Shown here piece after piece: positions 7,435 through 16,352 of a stretch of 64,000 bases of DNA. The translations under genes were made by a program, and so were the position numbers. Under the pieces are notes generated by a model, which had not been told where the DNA came from, did not search any database, and saw only the letters and a program-made list of their open reading frames with translations. Origin of the DNA: Xanthobacter sp. NM-59 (GTDB lineage Bacteria; Pseudomonadota; Alphaproteobacteria; Rhizobiales; Xanthobacteraceae); NCBI RefSeq assembly GCF_021401125.1, contig NZ_JACBFQ010000003.1, positions 248,001 through 312,000 on the forward strand, given 5' to 3'. Every line of letters starts with the position of its first letter. The first letter of the stretch is position 1.

Positions 7435-9414
7435 TCACTGCCGTCGCTCGCGCGGGACGCTGTCCCGCTCCCAGGCGGCGAGGCGCAGATAAAGGGTGGA
7501 GCGGGCGATGCCGAGGCTCTTGGCCGCCTTTGAGAGATTGCCGCCGCTCGCCTCCACCGCCGCCAGGATGGCCGAGCGCTCCAGCGACTTGAGATCGTTG
7601 CCTTCTTCCACGGGCACGGCGCCCGGGCCGCGAATGTCCGCCGGCAGGTCGTCCAGCTCGATGGGGCGGGTAGGGTCGGTCATGGCCACCAGCATGTCAG
7701 CCACGTTGCGCAGTTCGCGCACATTGCCGGGCCAGGCGTGGGCCTTGAGAGCGTCGCGCACCGGGCCGGAAAAGCGGGGCGTGGGCCGCCCGGCGGCAAG
7801 GGCGGAGCGGCGGGCGTAATGCTCCATCAGCAACAGGATATCGTCGCCCCGCTCCCGCAGCGGCGGAATGGCGAGCCGCAGCGCCGCGATGCGGTAATAG
7901 AGATCGCGCCGGAAGCGCCCGGCCGACACCTCCGCCGAAAGGTCGCGATTGGTCATGGAGACAAGCCGCAGCTCGACCCGGCGCGCCGCGTGCCCGCCCA
8001 CGCGATACACAACGCCATCCTCCAGCACCCGCAGCAGATAGGATTGCAGTTCCAGCGGCATCTCGCCGATCTCGTCGAGGCAGAGCAGCCCGCCATTGGC
8101 CGCCTCCACCTTCCCGGCGCGCCCGCCGGCATCGGCGCCGGTGAAGGCCCCCTTCTCGTAGCCGAACAGCTCGCTGGCGATGAGATCGCGCGGGAGCCCG
8201 CCGCAATTGACCGGAACGAACGGCCCGCACGGCAGCCGCGCCCCGTGGATGGCGCGGGCGAAAACTTCCTTGCCCACGCCCGTCTCGCCTTCCAGCAGCA
8301 CCGGAACGCCGCTTTCCGCCATACGCCGCGCCTTCTCACGGGCGGCAATGAGGGTGGGGCTCTCGCCGATGATGTCCTCGAAGCCCGTGGGCGCCTCCGG
8401 CGAAGCCAGATGGGGCGCTTCCCGCCCGCTGGTGCGCAGGCGCCGGGGGGCGTGCAGCACCACCACGCCGCCAATCTCCTCCCCCTCCTCGCGCACGATT
8501 TCCAGGCTCGCGCCGGGCAGAAGCTCACCCATGCGCTGCACCCATTCGCTGGGGTCGCTCTCTCGCACCGGCATCAGGCGGCCACCGGCCAGCACCGTAT
8601 CGTTGCGGCGCACCAGCTCCTTCAGCGCCCGGTCGGTGGAGAAGATGAGCGCGCCGGTGCGGCTGAAGGCAATCACCTCCTCGCTCAGCCACAAGGAGCG
8701 CTTGTTGAGGAAGTGGCGCAGCACCAGGTCCTGCTCCAGCGCGATGCGCCGGGCCAGCACCGCCTCGATCTGGTGGGCGAGGGCCACCGCGTGGGCGAGG
8801 TTCTGCGGGTTGAAGGTGTCGGTGGAGCCGGAAATATCCACCGCGCCCAGCACATTATTCTCGGTGGGGTGGCGCACCGGAGCGGCCGCGCAGGTCCAGC
8901 GCTGCACCGCCGCACAGAAATGCTCGTCGCCGTGGATCTGCACCGGCTTGCCGGCGGCGAGCGCGGTGCCGATGGCGTTGGTGCCGATTTCCGCCTCCTG
9001 CCACACCCCGCCCCGCTGGAGCTTCACCGCAAGGCCGGTATCCACCGCGCGGGCATCGCCCTCGGTCTCCAATATGGTGCCCGAGGGGTCGGTGAGGATG
9101 AGCATGGAATGGGCGTCGGCGAGCAGCGCGCGGGCCTCGTCCATAGCGGGGCGGGCGGCATGGACGAGGCGCAGATTCTGCTGGCGGCGGCGATGCAGCT
9201 CAGCCTCGCTCACCAGGGGCGCCTCGGCCCGGCTGGCGGCGATGCGGTGCGCGCGGGAACGCTGCCAGGAGGCGATGACCGCCGGCCGCACGGCGGGCGA
9301 GGCCACCCCTTCCTGATGAAAACTCTCCCAGGCCCGCTTCAGCTCCTGCGCCGTCGGCGTGGAGGACGCGCACGAAACGCCGGACGTCGTAATGGCGATG
9401 GTGCTGACTGTCAC
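7435..9414 (-). CDS. acxR: Sigma-54-dependent activator of acetone carboxylase, AcxR
   Basis: A 659-residue enhancer-binding protein. I chose the GTG at 9414 because GGGAGG precedes it by 9 bases; the open frame further upstream is low-complexity. Order: N-terminal sensor with a GAF-like domain (about 85-225), AAA+ domain with Walker A GETGVGKE at 376-383 and the sigma-54 contact loop GAFTGA at 422-427, then a Fis-type helix-turn-helix at the C-terminus (NLSKAAKSLGIARSTLYLRL). It is divergent from acxABC, as in the known Xanthobacter cluster, where it activates the operon in response to acetone or related compounds. The ligand is not readable from sequence. Confidence 0.9.
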   Translation of the reverse strand: MTVSTIAITTSGVSCASSTPTAQELKRAWESFHQEGVASPAVRPAVIASWQRSRAHRIAASRAEAPLVSEAELHRRRQQNLRLVHAARPAMDEARALLADAHSMLILTDPSGTILETEGDARAVDTGLAVKLQRGGVWQEAEIGTNAIGTALAAGKPVQIHGDEHFCAAVQRWTCAAAPVRHPTENNVLGAVDISGSTDTFNPQNLAHAVALAHQIEAVLARRIALEQDLVLRHFLNKRSLWLSEEVIAFSRTGALIFSTDRALKELVRRNDTVLAGGRLMPVRESDPSEWVQRMGELLPGASLEIVREEGEEIGGVVVLHAPRRLRTSGREAPHLASPEAPTGFEDIIGESPTLIAAREKARRMAESGVPVLLEGETGVGKEVFARAIHGARLPCGPFVPVNCGGLPRDLIASELFGYEKGAFTGADAGGRAGKVEAANGGLLCLDEIGEMPLELQSYLLRVLEDGVVYRVGGHAARRVELRLVSMTNRDLSAEVSAGRFRRDLYYRIAALRLAIPPLRERGDDILLLMEHYARRSALAAGRPTPRFSGPVRDALKAHAWPGNVRELRNVADMLVAMTDPTRPIELDDLPADIRGPGAVPVEEGNDLKSLERSAILAAVEASGGNLSKAAKSLGIARSTLYLRLAAWERDSVPRERRQ

Positions 9415-9648
9415 CGGCAATGCCCTCCCGGCCTCGGGCGCGCGGGTCCCGGCGCGGCACCTTGAGCCGTTGGCCGTCAGCGAGGGCGTTTCCCGAGCCT
9501 CAGCTCCGCCCTTGAGACGGCGGTTTCTCCCTTCACCGTCGAATTCTGTCCGCCCGGCTTGCGTCGCGCGTCGATCGACTTTGGTCGAAGGATAGGCCCA
9601 GGAGCGGCGGGAACACAAGTCCACTCGGACCCGTTCGCAAGTGCTTCC

Positions 9649-9694
9649 TGTCCGATCGCTGATGTTCGGACGACAGATGTCCGAGTTTCGGACA
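9649..9694. promoter_or_regulatory. Candidate AcxR upstream activating sites (TGTCCGA repeats)
   Basis: Four half-sites form two inverted repeats. The first has TGTCCGA (9649-9655) and TTCGGAC (9665-9671). The second is a perfect palindrome with TGTCCGA and TCGGACA arms around GTT (9678-9694). They lie about 75-120 bp upstream of the proposed sigma-54 promoter, the usual distance for enhancer sites. Another partial site, GTCCACTCGGAC, is at 9619-9630. Confidence 0.6.
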
Positions 9695-9725
9695 GTTCAG
9701 AAATGGAAATAAGGCTGACCTGCCA

Positions 9726-9738
9726 TGTCAAACCATTG
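9726..9738 (+). promoter_or_regulatory. IHF-like site in the acx control region
   Basis: The sequence TGTCAA, four bases, TTG matches the IHF consensus WATCAANNNNTTR with one mismatch. It sits between the TGTCCGA repeats and the -24/-12 element, where a DNA bend would bring the activator to the polymerase. Confidence 0.4.
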
Positions 9739-9770
9739 AAAAAGGGACAATTGCCCGCAGCTGGCACGGC

Positions 9771-9785
9771 TGGCATGTCTTTCGC
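9771..9785 (+). promoter_or_regulatory. Candidate sigma-54 promoter for acxABC
   Basis: TGGCAT, five bases, TCGC gives the invariant GG and GC doublets with the exact 10-base spacing, against consensus TGGCAC-N5-TTGC. It would start transcription near 9797, about 50 bases before the acxA GTG. It fits the sigma-54 activator encoded divergently. Confidence 0.6.
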
Positions 9786-9846
9786 GAGGTCTTCCCCCGT
9801 GAACCGGCCCTCGAACGAGGCCGGCCTGATACAGGGAGGACACCTC

Positions 9847-12000
9847 GTGAACGTGCCCGTTGGAAACCTGCGTAACGTCCAGGTGCTCGGCATCGATGCC
9901 GGCGGCACCATGACGGATACGTTCTTCGTGGATGCGAGCGGCGACTTCGTCGTCGGCAAGGCCCAGTCCACGCCCCAGAACGAATCCATCGGCCTCATCG
10001 CCTCGTCCGAGGACGGCCTCGCCAATTGGGGCATGTCGCTGCACGATGCCCTCGCCCAGCTCCAGACCGGCGTCTATTCCGGCACCGCCATGCTCAATCG
10101 CGTGGTGCAGCGCAAGGGGCTGAAATGCGGCCTCATCGTCAATGGCGGCATGGAGGACTTCCACCGCATGGGCCGCGCGGTGCAGAGCCATCTCGGCTAT
10201 GCCTATGAGGACCGCATCCACCTCAACACCCACCGCTTCGACCCGCCGCTGGTTCCCCGCCAGCTCACCCGCGGCGTGACCGAGCGCACGGACATGATGG
10301 GGACCGAGGTCATCCCCCTGCGTGAGGACACCGCCCGCAAGGCGGCCCGCGAGCTGATCGCCAACGATGTGGAAGGCATCGTCATCTCGCTGCTCCACTC
10401 CTACAAGAACCCGAAGAATGAGCGCCGCGTGCGCGACATCGTCATCGAGGAAGTGGCCAAGAGCGGCAAGTCGATCCCGGTCTTCGCCTCGGCCGATTAC
10501 TATCCGGTGCGCAAGGAAACCCACCGCACCAACACCACCATCCTGGAAGGCTACGCCGCCGAGCCCTCGCGCCAGACGCTGAACAAGATCTCCAGCGCCT
10601 TCAAGGAGCGCGGCACCAAGTTTGACTTCCGCGTGATGGCGACCCATGGCGGCACCATCTCCTGGAAGGCGAAGGAGCTGGCGCGCACCATCGTGTCCGG
10701 TCCCATCGGCGGGGTGATCGGCGCGAAATATCTGGGCGAGGTCTTGGGCTACAAGAACATCGCCTGCTCGGATATCGGCGGCACCTCGTTCGACGTGGCT
10801 CTCATCACCCAGGGCGAGATGACCATCAAGAACGATCCGGACATGGCCCGGCTGGTGCTCTCTTTGCCGCTGGTGGCCATGGATTCGGTGGGCGCGGGCG
10901 CGGGCTCCTTCATCCGGCTCGATCCCTACACCAAGGCCATCAAGCTCGGCCCGGATTCCGCCGGCTACCGGGTGGGCGTGTGCTGGAAGGATTCGGGCAT
11001 CGAGACGGTGTCCATCTCCGACTGCCACGTGGTGCTCGGCTATCTCAACCCGGACAACTTCCTGGGCGGCGCCGTGAAACTCGACCGCCAGCGCGCGGTG
11101 GACGCCATCAAGGTGCAGATCGCCGATCCCCTGGGCCTCTCCGTTGAAGATGCGGCCGCCGGCGTCATCGAGCTCCTGGACAGTGATCTTCGCGATTACC
11201 TGCGTTCCATGATCTCGGGCAAGGGTTACTCGCCCGCGAGCTTCGTGTGCTTCTCCTATGGCGGCGCGGGCCCGGTGCACACCTATGGCTATACGGAGGG
11301 CCTGGGCTTCGAGGACGTGATCGTGCCCGCCTGGGCGGCCGGCTTCTCGGCCTTCGGCTGCGCGGCGGCGGATTTCGAGTATCGCTACGACAAGTCCCTC
11401 GACATCAACATGCCGCCGGACGCACCCGAAGCCGACAAGGTGAAGGCCGCGCAGACGCTGCAGGCGGCGTGGGAGGAGCTGACCCACAACGTGCTGGAAG
11501 AGTTCAAGCTGAACGGCTACTCGCCCGACCAGGTGAAGCTGCAGCCCGGCTACCGCATGCAGTATCGCGGGCAGCTCAACGACCTGGAGATCGAGAGCCC
11601 CATTCCCAGCGCCAGCACCGCCGCCGACTGGGATGCCGCCACCGAGGCCTTCAACGCCACCTATGGCCGCGTCTATGCCGCCTCCGCCCGCTCTCCGGAG
11701 CTGGGCTATTCGGTGACCGGCGCCATCATGCGCGGCACGGTTCCCATCCCCAAGCCCCGTATTCCCAAGGAGCCTGAGGAAGGCGAGACCCCGCCGGAGC
11801 AAGCAAAGGTGGGCACCCGCAAGTTCTATCGCAAGAAGAAGTGGGTGGATGCGCAGCTCTACAAGATGGAAGCCCTGCGCCCCGGCAACCGCGTCACCGG
11901 CCCCGCCATCATCGAATCCGACGCCACCACCTTCGTGGTGCCCGACGGCTTCGAGACCTGGCTCGACGGCCACCGCCTGTTCCACCTCAAGGAGGTGTGA
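9847..12000 (+). CDS. acxA: Acetone carboxylase beta subunit AcxA
   Basis: A 717-residue protein from a GTG with a strong AGGGAGGA just upstream; this length is the known AcxA size. It belongs to the HyuA/oxoprolinase family. ATP-binding motifs typical of the actin-like fold are visible: IDAGGTMTDTF near the start, CSDIGGTSFDVAL in the middle and FSYGGAGPVHTYGY later. The heterohexameric enzyme carboxylates acetone to acetoacetate at the cost of ATP hydrolysed to AMP and two phosphates; AcxA is thought to phosphorylate the substrates. It is first in the acxABC operon and divergent from acxR. Confidence 0.95.
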   Translation: MNVPVGNLRNVQVLGIDAGGTMTDTFFVDASGDFVVGKAQSTPQNESIGLIASSEDGLANWGMSLHDALAQLQTGVYSGTAMLNRVVQRKGLKCGLIVNGGMEDFHRMGRAVQSHLGYAYEDRIHLNTHRFDPPLVPRQLTRGVTERTDMMGTEVIPLREDTARKAARELIANDVEGIVISLLHSYKNPKNERRVRDIVIEEVAKSGKSIPVFASADYYPVRKETHRTNTTILEGYAAEPSRQTLNKISSAFKERGTKFDFRVMATHGGTISWKAKELARTIVSGPIGGVIGAKYLGEVLGYKNIACSDIGGTSFDVALITQGEMTIKNDPDMARLVLSLPLVAMDSVGAGAGSFIRLDPYTKAIKLGPDSAGYRVGVCWKDSGIETVSISDCHVVLGYLNPDNFLGGAVKLDRQRAVDAIKVQIADPLGLSVEDAAAGVIELLDSDLRDYLRSMISGKGYSPASFVCFSYGGAGPVHTYGYTEGLGFEDVIVPAWAAGFSAFGCAAADFEYRYDKSLDINMPPDAPEADKVKAAQTLQAAWEELTHNVLEEFKLNGYSPDQVKLQPGYRMQYRGQLNDLEIESPIPSASTAADWDAATEAFNATYGRVYAASARSPELGYSVTGAIMRGTVPIPKPRIPKEPEEGETPPEQAKVGTRKFYRKKKWVDAQLYKMEALRPGNRVTGPAIIESDATTFVVPDGFETWLDGHRLFHLKEV

Positions 12001-12095
12001 GGCCAAGCCAATGTGAGGGCACGGCGCGTCGCGGTCAGCCAGCCGCGGCGCGCGCGAAAAGACCCGTCGATGGAAACAACCCAAGGAATTCGATC

Positions 12096-14426
12096 ATGAA
12101 CGTCAGTGTGAACCAGAAGAGCCTTCAGGGCGCGGCCCGCGGCGTCGTGCGCGGCGGCGAGACGCTGAAGGAGCATCGCGACCGGCTCATGGCGGCCACC
12201 AAGGCCTCGGGCCATTATGCCGGCCTCACCAAGCTGGAGCTGCGCGAGGCCGAACCCATCCTCTACAACAAGCTGTTCTCCCGCCTGCGGGCCGGCGTGG
12301 TGGATGCGCGCGAGACGGCCAAGAAGATTGCCGCCTCCCCCATCGTGGAGCAGGAGGGCGAGCTGTGCTTCACCCTCTACAATGCGGCGGGTGACAGCAT
12401 TCTCACCTCCACCGGCATCATCATCCATGTGGGAACCATGGGTGCGGCCATCAAATACATGATCGAGAACAATTGGGAGGCCAATCCAGGCGTCAACGAC
12501 AAGGACATTTTCTGCAACAACGACGCCCTCATCGGCAACGTCCACCCCTGCGACATCCACACCATCGTGCCCATCTTCTGGGAAGGGGAGCTGATCGGCT
12601 GGGTGGGCGGCGTCACCCACGTCATCGACACCGGCTCGGTGGGTCCGGGCTCCATGTCCACCGGCCAGGTGCAGCGCTTCGGCGACGGCTATTCGGTCAC
12701 CTGCCGCAAGATCGGCGCCAATGACGAACTGTTCCGCGACTGGCTGCACGAAAGCCAGCGCATGGTGCGCACCACCCGCTACTGGATGCTGGACGAGCGC
12801 ACCCGCGTCGCCGGCTGCCACATGATCCGCAAGCTGGTGGAAGAGGTGATTTCGGAGGAGGGCATCGAGGCTTATTGGAAGTTCGCCTATGAGGCGGTGG
12901 AGCACGGCCGGCTGGGCCTGCAGGCCCGCATCAAGGCCATGACCATCCCCGGCACCTATCGCCAGGTGGGCTTCGTGGACGTGCCCTACGCCCATGAGGA
13001 CGTGCGGGTGCCCTCCGACTTCGCCAAGCTCGACACCATCATGCACGCCCCGTGCGAGATGACCATCCGCAAGGACGGCACATGGCGGCTGGATTTCGAG
13101 GGCGCGAGCCGGTGGGGCTGGCACACCTACAACGCCCACCAGGTGAGCTTCACCTCGGGCATCTGGGTGATGATGACGCAAACCCTCATCCCCTCCGAAA
13201 TGATCAATGACGGCGCCGCCTATGGCACCGAGTTCCGCCTGCCCAAGGGCACCTGGATGAACCCGGACGACCGGCGCGTCGCCTTCTCCTATTCCTGGCA
13301 CTTCCTGGTCTCGGCCTGGACGGCCCTGTGGCGCGGGCTCTCGCGCTCCTATTTCGGCCGCGGCTATCTGGAGGAGGTCAACGCCGGCAACGCCAATACT
13401 TCAAACTGGCTCCAGGGCGGCGGCTTCAACCAGTATGACGAGATCCATGCCGTGAACTCGTTCGAGTGCGCGGCCAACGGCACCGGCGCCACCGCGGTGC
13501 AGGACGGCCTTTCCCACGCCGCCGCCATCTGGAACCCGGAAGGCGACATGGGCGACATGGAGATCTGGGAGCTGGCCGAGCCGCTGGTCTATCTCGGGCG
13601 GCAGATCAAGGCGTCCTCGGGCGGCTCCGGCAAGTATCGCGGCGGCTGCGGCTTCGAGAGCCTGCGCATGGTCTGGAACGCCAAGGACTGGACCATGTTC
13701 TTCATGGGCAACGGCCACATCTCCTCCGATTGGGGGCTGATGGGCGGCTACCCCGCCGCCTCCGGCTATCGCTTCGCCGCCCACAAGACGGACCTGAAGG
13801 AGCTGATCGCCTCCGGCGCCGACATTCCGCTGGGCGGCGACGTGGACCCCGAGAACCCCACCTGGGATGCCATGCTGCCCAAGGCGCAGATCAAGCGCGA
13901 CAAGCAGGCCATCACCACCGAGGAGATGTTCGCGGACTACGACCTTTATCTCAACACCATGCGCGGCGGTCCCGGCTTCGGCGACCCGCTGGATCGCGAG
14001 CCGGCGAGCGTGGCCGACGACATCAATGGCGGCTACGTGCTCGAGCGCCTCGCCGGCGATGTCTATGGCGTGGTGGTGAAGAAGGGGGCCGATGGCCTCT
14101 ATGTGGCGGACCTGCCCGCCACCGAGGCGGCCCGCGCGCAGATGCGCAAGGACCGCATCGCCAAGTCGGTGCCGACCACCGAATGGATGAAGGGCGAGCG
14201 CGAGAAGATCCTGGCCAAGGACGCCTCCACCCAGGTGCGGCAGATGTTCTCCGCCTCCTTCAAGCTGGGGCCGAAGTTCGAGCAGCACTTCCGCAGCTTC
14301 TGGACCCTGCCTGAGAGCTGGACCCTGCCGGAGGAAGAGATCGGCGTGCCCACCTATGGCTCGCGCTACTCCATGGACCTTTCCGAACTGCCGGACGTGC
14401 ACACCGTGCAGCTCGTGGAGGAGTGA
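12096..14426 (+). CDS. acxB: Acetone carboxylase alpha subunit AcxB
   Basis: A 776-residue protein of the HyuB/oxoprolinase family, starting at the ATG in MNVSVNQKSL; the longer upstream frame overlaps acxA. In the known enzyme the alpha subunit holds the manganese site where phosphorylated acetone and bicarbonate react. FCNNDALIGNVHPCDIHT and the following GGVTHVIDTGSVGPGS stretch are the family's conserved metal-site region. It lies 95 bases after acxA and before acxC. Catalytic assignment comes from family knowledge; the length and neighbours make the identity secure. Confidence 0.95.
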   Translation: MNVSVNQKSLQGAARGVVRGGETLKEHRDRLMAATKASGHYAGLTKLELREAEPILYNKLFSRLRAGVVDARETAKKIAASPIVEQEGELCFTLYNAAGDSILTSTGIIIHVGTMGAAIKYMIENNWEANPGVNDKDIFCNNDALIGNVHPCDIHTIVPIFWEGELIGWVGGVTHVIDTGSVGPGSMSTGQVQRFGDGYSVTCRKIGANDELFRDWLHESQRMVRTTRYWMLDERTRVAGCHMIRKLVEEVISEEGIEAYWKFAYEAVEHGRLGLQARIKAMTIPGTYRQVGFVDVPYAHEDVRVPSDFAKLDTIMHAPCEMTIRKDGTWRLDFEGASRWGWHTYNAHQVSFTSGIWVMMTQTLIPSEMINDGAAYGTEFRLPKGTWMNPDDRRVAFSYSWHFLVSAWTALWRGLSRSYFGRGYLEEVNAGNANTSNWLQGGGFNQYDEIHAVNSFECAANGTGATAVQDGLSHAAAIWNPEGDMGDMEIWELAEPLVYLGRQIKASSGGSGKYRGGCGFESLRMVWNAKDWTMFFMGNGHISSDWGLMGGYPAASGYRFAAHKTDLKELIASGADIPLGGDVDPENPTWDAMLPKAQIKRDKQAITTEEMFADYDLYLNTMRGGPGFGDPLDREPASVADDINGGYVLERLAGDVYGVVVKKGADGLYVADLPATEAARAQMRKDRIAKSVPTTEWMKGEREKILAKDASTQVRQMFSASFKLGPKFEQHFRSFWTLPESWTLPEEEIGVPTYGSRYSMDLSELPDVHTVQLVEE

Positions 14427-14506
14427 CCCTCCAACTGGGCGGCGGCCCGTCCCCGCTGCCGCCCACCTTTTTCTCAAAGTTCAAGATCAATGGGAGGAAC
14501 ACTCAG

Positions 14507-15013
14507 ATGGCCTATACCCGCGCCAAGATCGAAGACCTGGTGGAAGGCAAGATCGATCCCGATACCCTGCACCAGATGCTCTCCACCCCCAAGGATCCGG
14601 ATCGCTTCGCCACTTATGTGGAAATTTTGCAGGAGCGCGTGCCGTGGGATGACAAGATCATCCTGCCCCTGGGCCCCAAGCTCTACATCGTGCAGCAGAA
14701 GGTTTCCAAGAAATGGACCGTGCGTTGCGAGTGTGGCCATGATTTCTGCGGCTGGCAGGACAATTGGAAGCTCCACGCCCGTATTCACGTGCGTGACACG
14801 CCGCAGAAGATGGAGGAGATCTATCCCCGCCTCATGGCGCCGACGCCTACCTGGCAGGTGATTCGCGAATATTTCTGCGGCGAATGCGGCACCCTCCACG
14901 ACGTGGAGGCCCCCACGCCCTGGTATCCGGTGATCCGCGACTTCGAGCCGGACATCGACGCCTTCTATTCCGAATGGCTCGGCCTGCCGGTGCCTGAGCG
15001 GGTGGACGGCTGA
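14507..15013 (+). CDS. acxC: Acetone carboxylase gamma subunit AcxC
   Basis: A 168-residue protein, the usual size of this subunit, with GGGAGGA upstream of the ATG. Two cysteine pairs, in RCECGHDFCGW and YFCGECGTLHD, form a likely zinc site; zinc is known in the purified enzyme. The gamma subunit has no homologue outside acetone and acetophenone carboxylases. It completes the alpha2-beta2-gamma2 enzyme. It is last in the operon, and a strong hairpin follows. Confidence 0.95.
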   Translation: MAYTRAKIEDLVEGKIDPDTLHQMLSTPKDPDRFATYVEILQERVPWDDKIILPLGPKLYIVQQKVSKKWTVRCECGHDFCGWQDNWKLHARIHVRDTPQKMEEIYPRLMAPTPTWQVIREYFCGECGTLHDVEAPTPWYPVIRDFEPDIDAFYSEWLGLPVPERVDG

Positions 15014-15040
15014 GGCCGCGGGCCTGCGCGATCCCTGTCG

Positions 15041-15063
15041 GCCCCCGGTGATCGGCCGGGGGC
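15041..15063 (+). terminator. Hairpin after acxC
   Basis: A perfect 8-bp stem, GCCCCCGG with CCGGGGGC, around a 7-base loop, 27 bases after the acxC stop. No U-tract follows, so termination is probable rather than certain. Confidence 0.5.
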
Positions 15064-15249
15064 AAGACGTGAGCGTTTTCGGGAACGATGAACCCGGTTC
15101 ATGTCACGAGGACGTGTCAACGCCCCCCGCCTTCAGACGCCTGCGGTGCCTGAAGGCTCCATGGAGCAGGTTCCGCGAGCGGGGGCGAGCGGGATGGGCT
15201 CCAGAGCGCGAACCGGCCTGCCCCGCCGCGCGCCCAAGGGAGTGGCGTT

Positions 15250-16272
15250 TCAGCGCCGCTCCCACGCCGCCGCCCCTTCCGGAGAGCGCGGCAGGAAGCC
15301 GATGCGGCCATTTTCCCCATCAAAGGCCACCACATAGTGGCGGAAGAAGCGCTCGCCGGAATTGGAGCCGTGCCCGGGGCGGATGCGCACGTCATGGTGC
15401 CCTTCCGAGTGGAAGCCAAGGCGGAAGGTGTCCGGCACCTCCATGTCGACCCGCGCACCGGCACGCACGAAATCGCCCTCCAGGAGCTCGGGGGAAATGG
15501 CGTCCAGATTGATGTCCATGGCGCTGCCGCCGGTGTCGAAGATCACCGGCCCGCAGGCGGGTGCGCCTCCCTCCACCGAGAAGCAGGCCTGGATGCTGTC
15601 CGCGATCCAGAGCGGCAGCTTCCCATCTTCCGTAGCGGCGGGATCGGCGGGGCGCAGGCGGGCGAAGCGAAAGCCGCGCATGGCTTGATCGTCCAGCCCG
15701 ATCAGCACCCGCGGATCCTCGCGCGCCACATCCACCACGAAGCCGTTGCCCAGCGCGCCGGGCAGGAAGCGCAACGGGCTGAGCATGCCCGCTCCCTTCC
15801 TGTCGAAACGCACCCCCATCACCCCCACCGTATCCTTCACCAGCCCCGGACAATGGGGCTTGGCCTCCAAGCAGGTGATCTGCGTCACCACATGGACCGG
15901 CACTTCGCCGACGGTGCGCAAGGTCGGGGCGCCAATGGTGCGGAAGGCCACCTGCGCATAGCCCAGATAGCCCTGGAGCTCGGTCCCGTCGCCATAGACC
16001 TCGCGCACCGGCTGGTCGGTCCGGCGCACATTCGGCCCCACATGGCTTTCCAGGATGCGCAGGCCCGTGGAGCCGGTATCGAAGGTCACCCGGGCCGGCG
16101 GGCCGCCCGCCACCTCGATATCCACCAGATTGGCGATGATGGCGTGCCCCTCTTTGTTGAAGAGCGGCAAGGCCGCCTGCGCCCGCGCCGGCACCGTGCA
16201 CACAGCAAGGCCGGCCGCCATAGACAAGGCGGCCAAAACCAGACGGGCCGCGTGGAGAGGGGAAAAGCGCAT
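15250..16272 (-). CDS. Secreted pepsin-type aspartic protease (family A1-like)
   Basis: A 340-residue protein; the chosen ATG starts a signal peptide (1-31, ending PARA). Two lobes each carry a catalytic motif: FDTGSTG with Asp65 and FDTGGSA with Asp246. Between them, YGDGTELQGYLGYAQV (Tyr93) matches the pepsin active-site flap YGTGS...G.LGYD.V, and the C-terminal RHYVVAFDGENGRIGF matches the last strands of pepsin. Cysteine pairs 134/141 and 230/240 could form disulfides. This is a full two-domain pepsin arrangement, rare in bacteria, and not the single-domain retropepsin type. Probable location is the periplasm or outside; the substrate is unknown. It converges with acxABC. Confidence 0.75.
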   Translation of the reverse strand: MRFSPLHAARLVLAALSMAAGLAVCTVPARAQAALPLFNKEGHAIIANLVDIEVAGGPPARVTFDTGSTGLRILESHVGPNVRRTDQPVREVYGDGTELQGYLGYAQVAFRTIGAPTLRTVGEVPVHVVTQITCLEAKPHCPGLVKDTVGVMGVRFDRKGAGMLSPLRFLPGALGNGFVVDVAREDPRVLIGLDDQAMRGFRFARLRPADPAATEDGKLPLWIADSIQACFSVEGGAPACGPVIFDTGGSAMDINLDAISPELLEGDFVRAGARVDMEVPDTFRLGFHSEGHHDVRIRPGHGSNSGERFFRHYVVAFDGENGRIGFLPRSPEGAAAWERR

Positions 16273-16352
16273 GTCCGCGTCCTCGCAAACCGGGGCCTGC
16301 CTCTGGCCTGGATGGTAGTTGAAGACCATACCAGGGGATGCGCCATGCCCTG

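Noticed and set aside
9761-9776. TGGCACGGCTGGCAT as the acx -24/-12 promoter
   Set aside because: Although TGGCAC is perfect, the second element is one base too close. The adjacent TGGCAT-N5-TCGC has the exact spacing.
9697-12084. 795-codon minus-strand frame opposite acxA
   Set aside because: The acxA frame matches a known 717-residue subunit. The antisense frame is His/Ala/Gly-rich and has no features.
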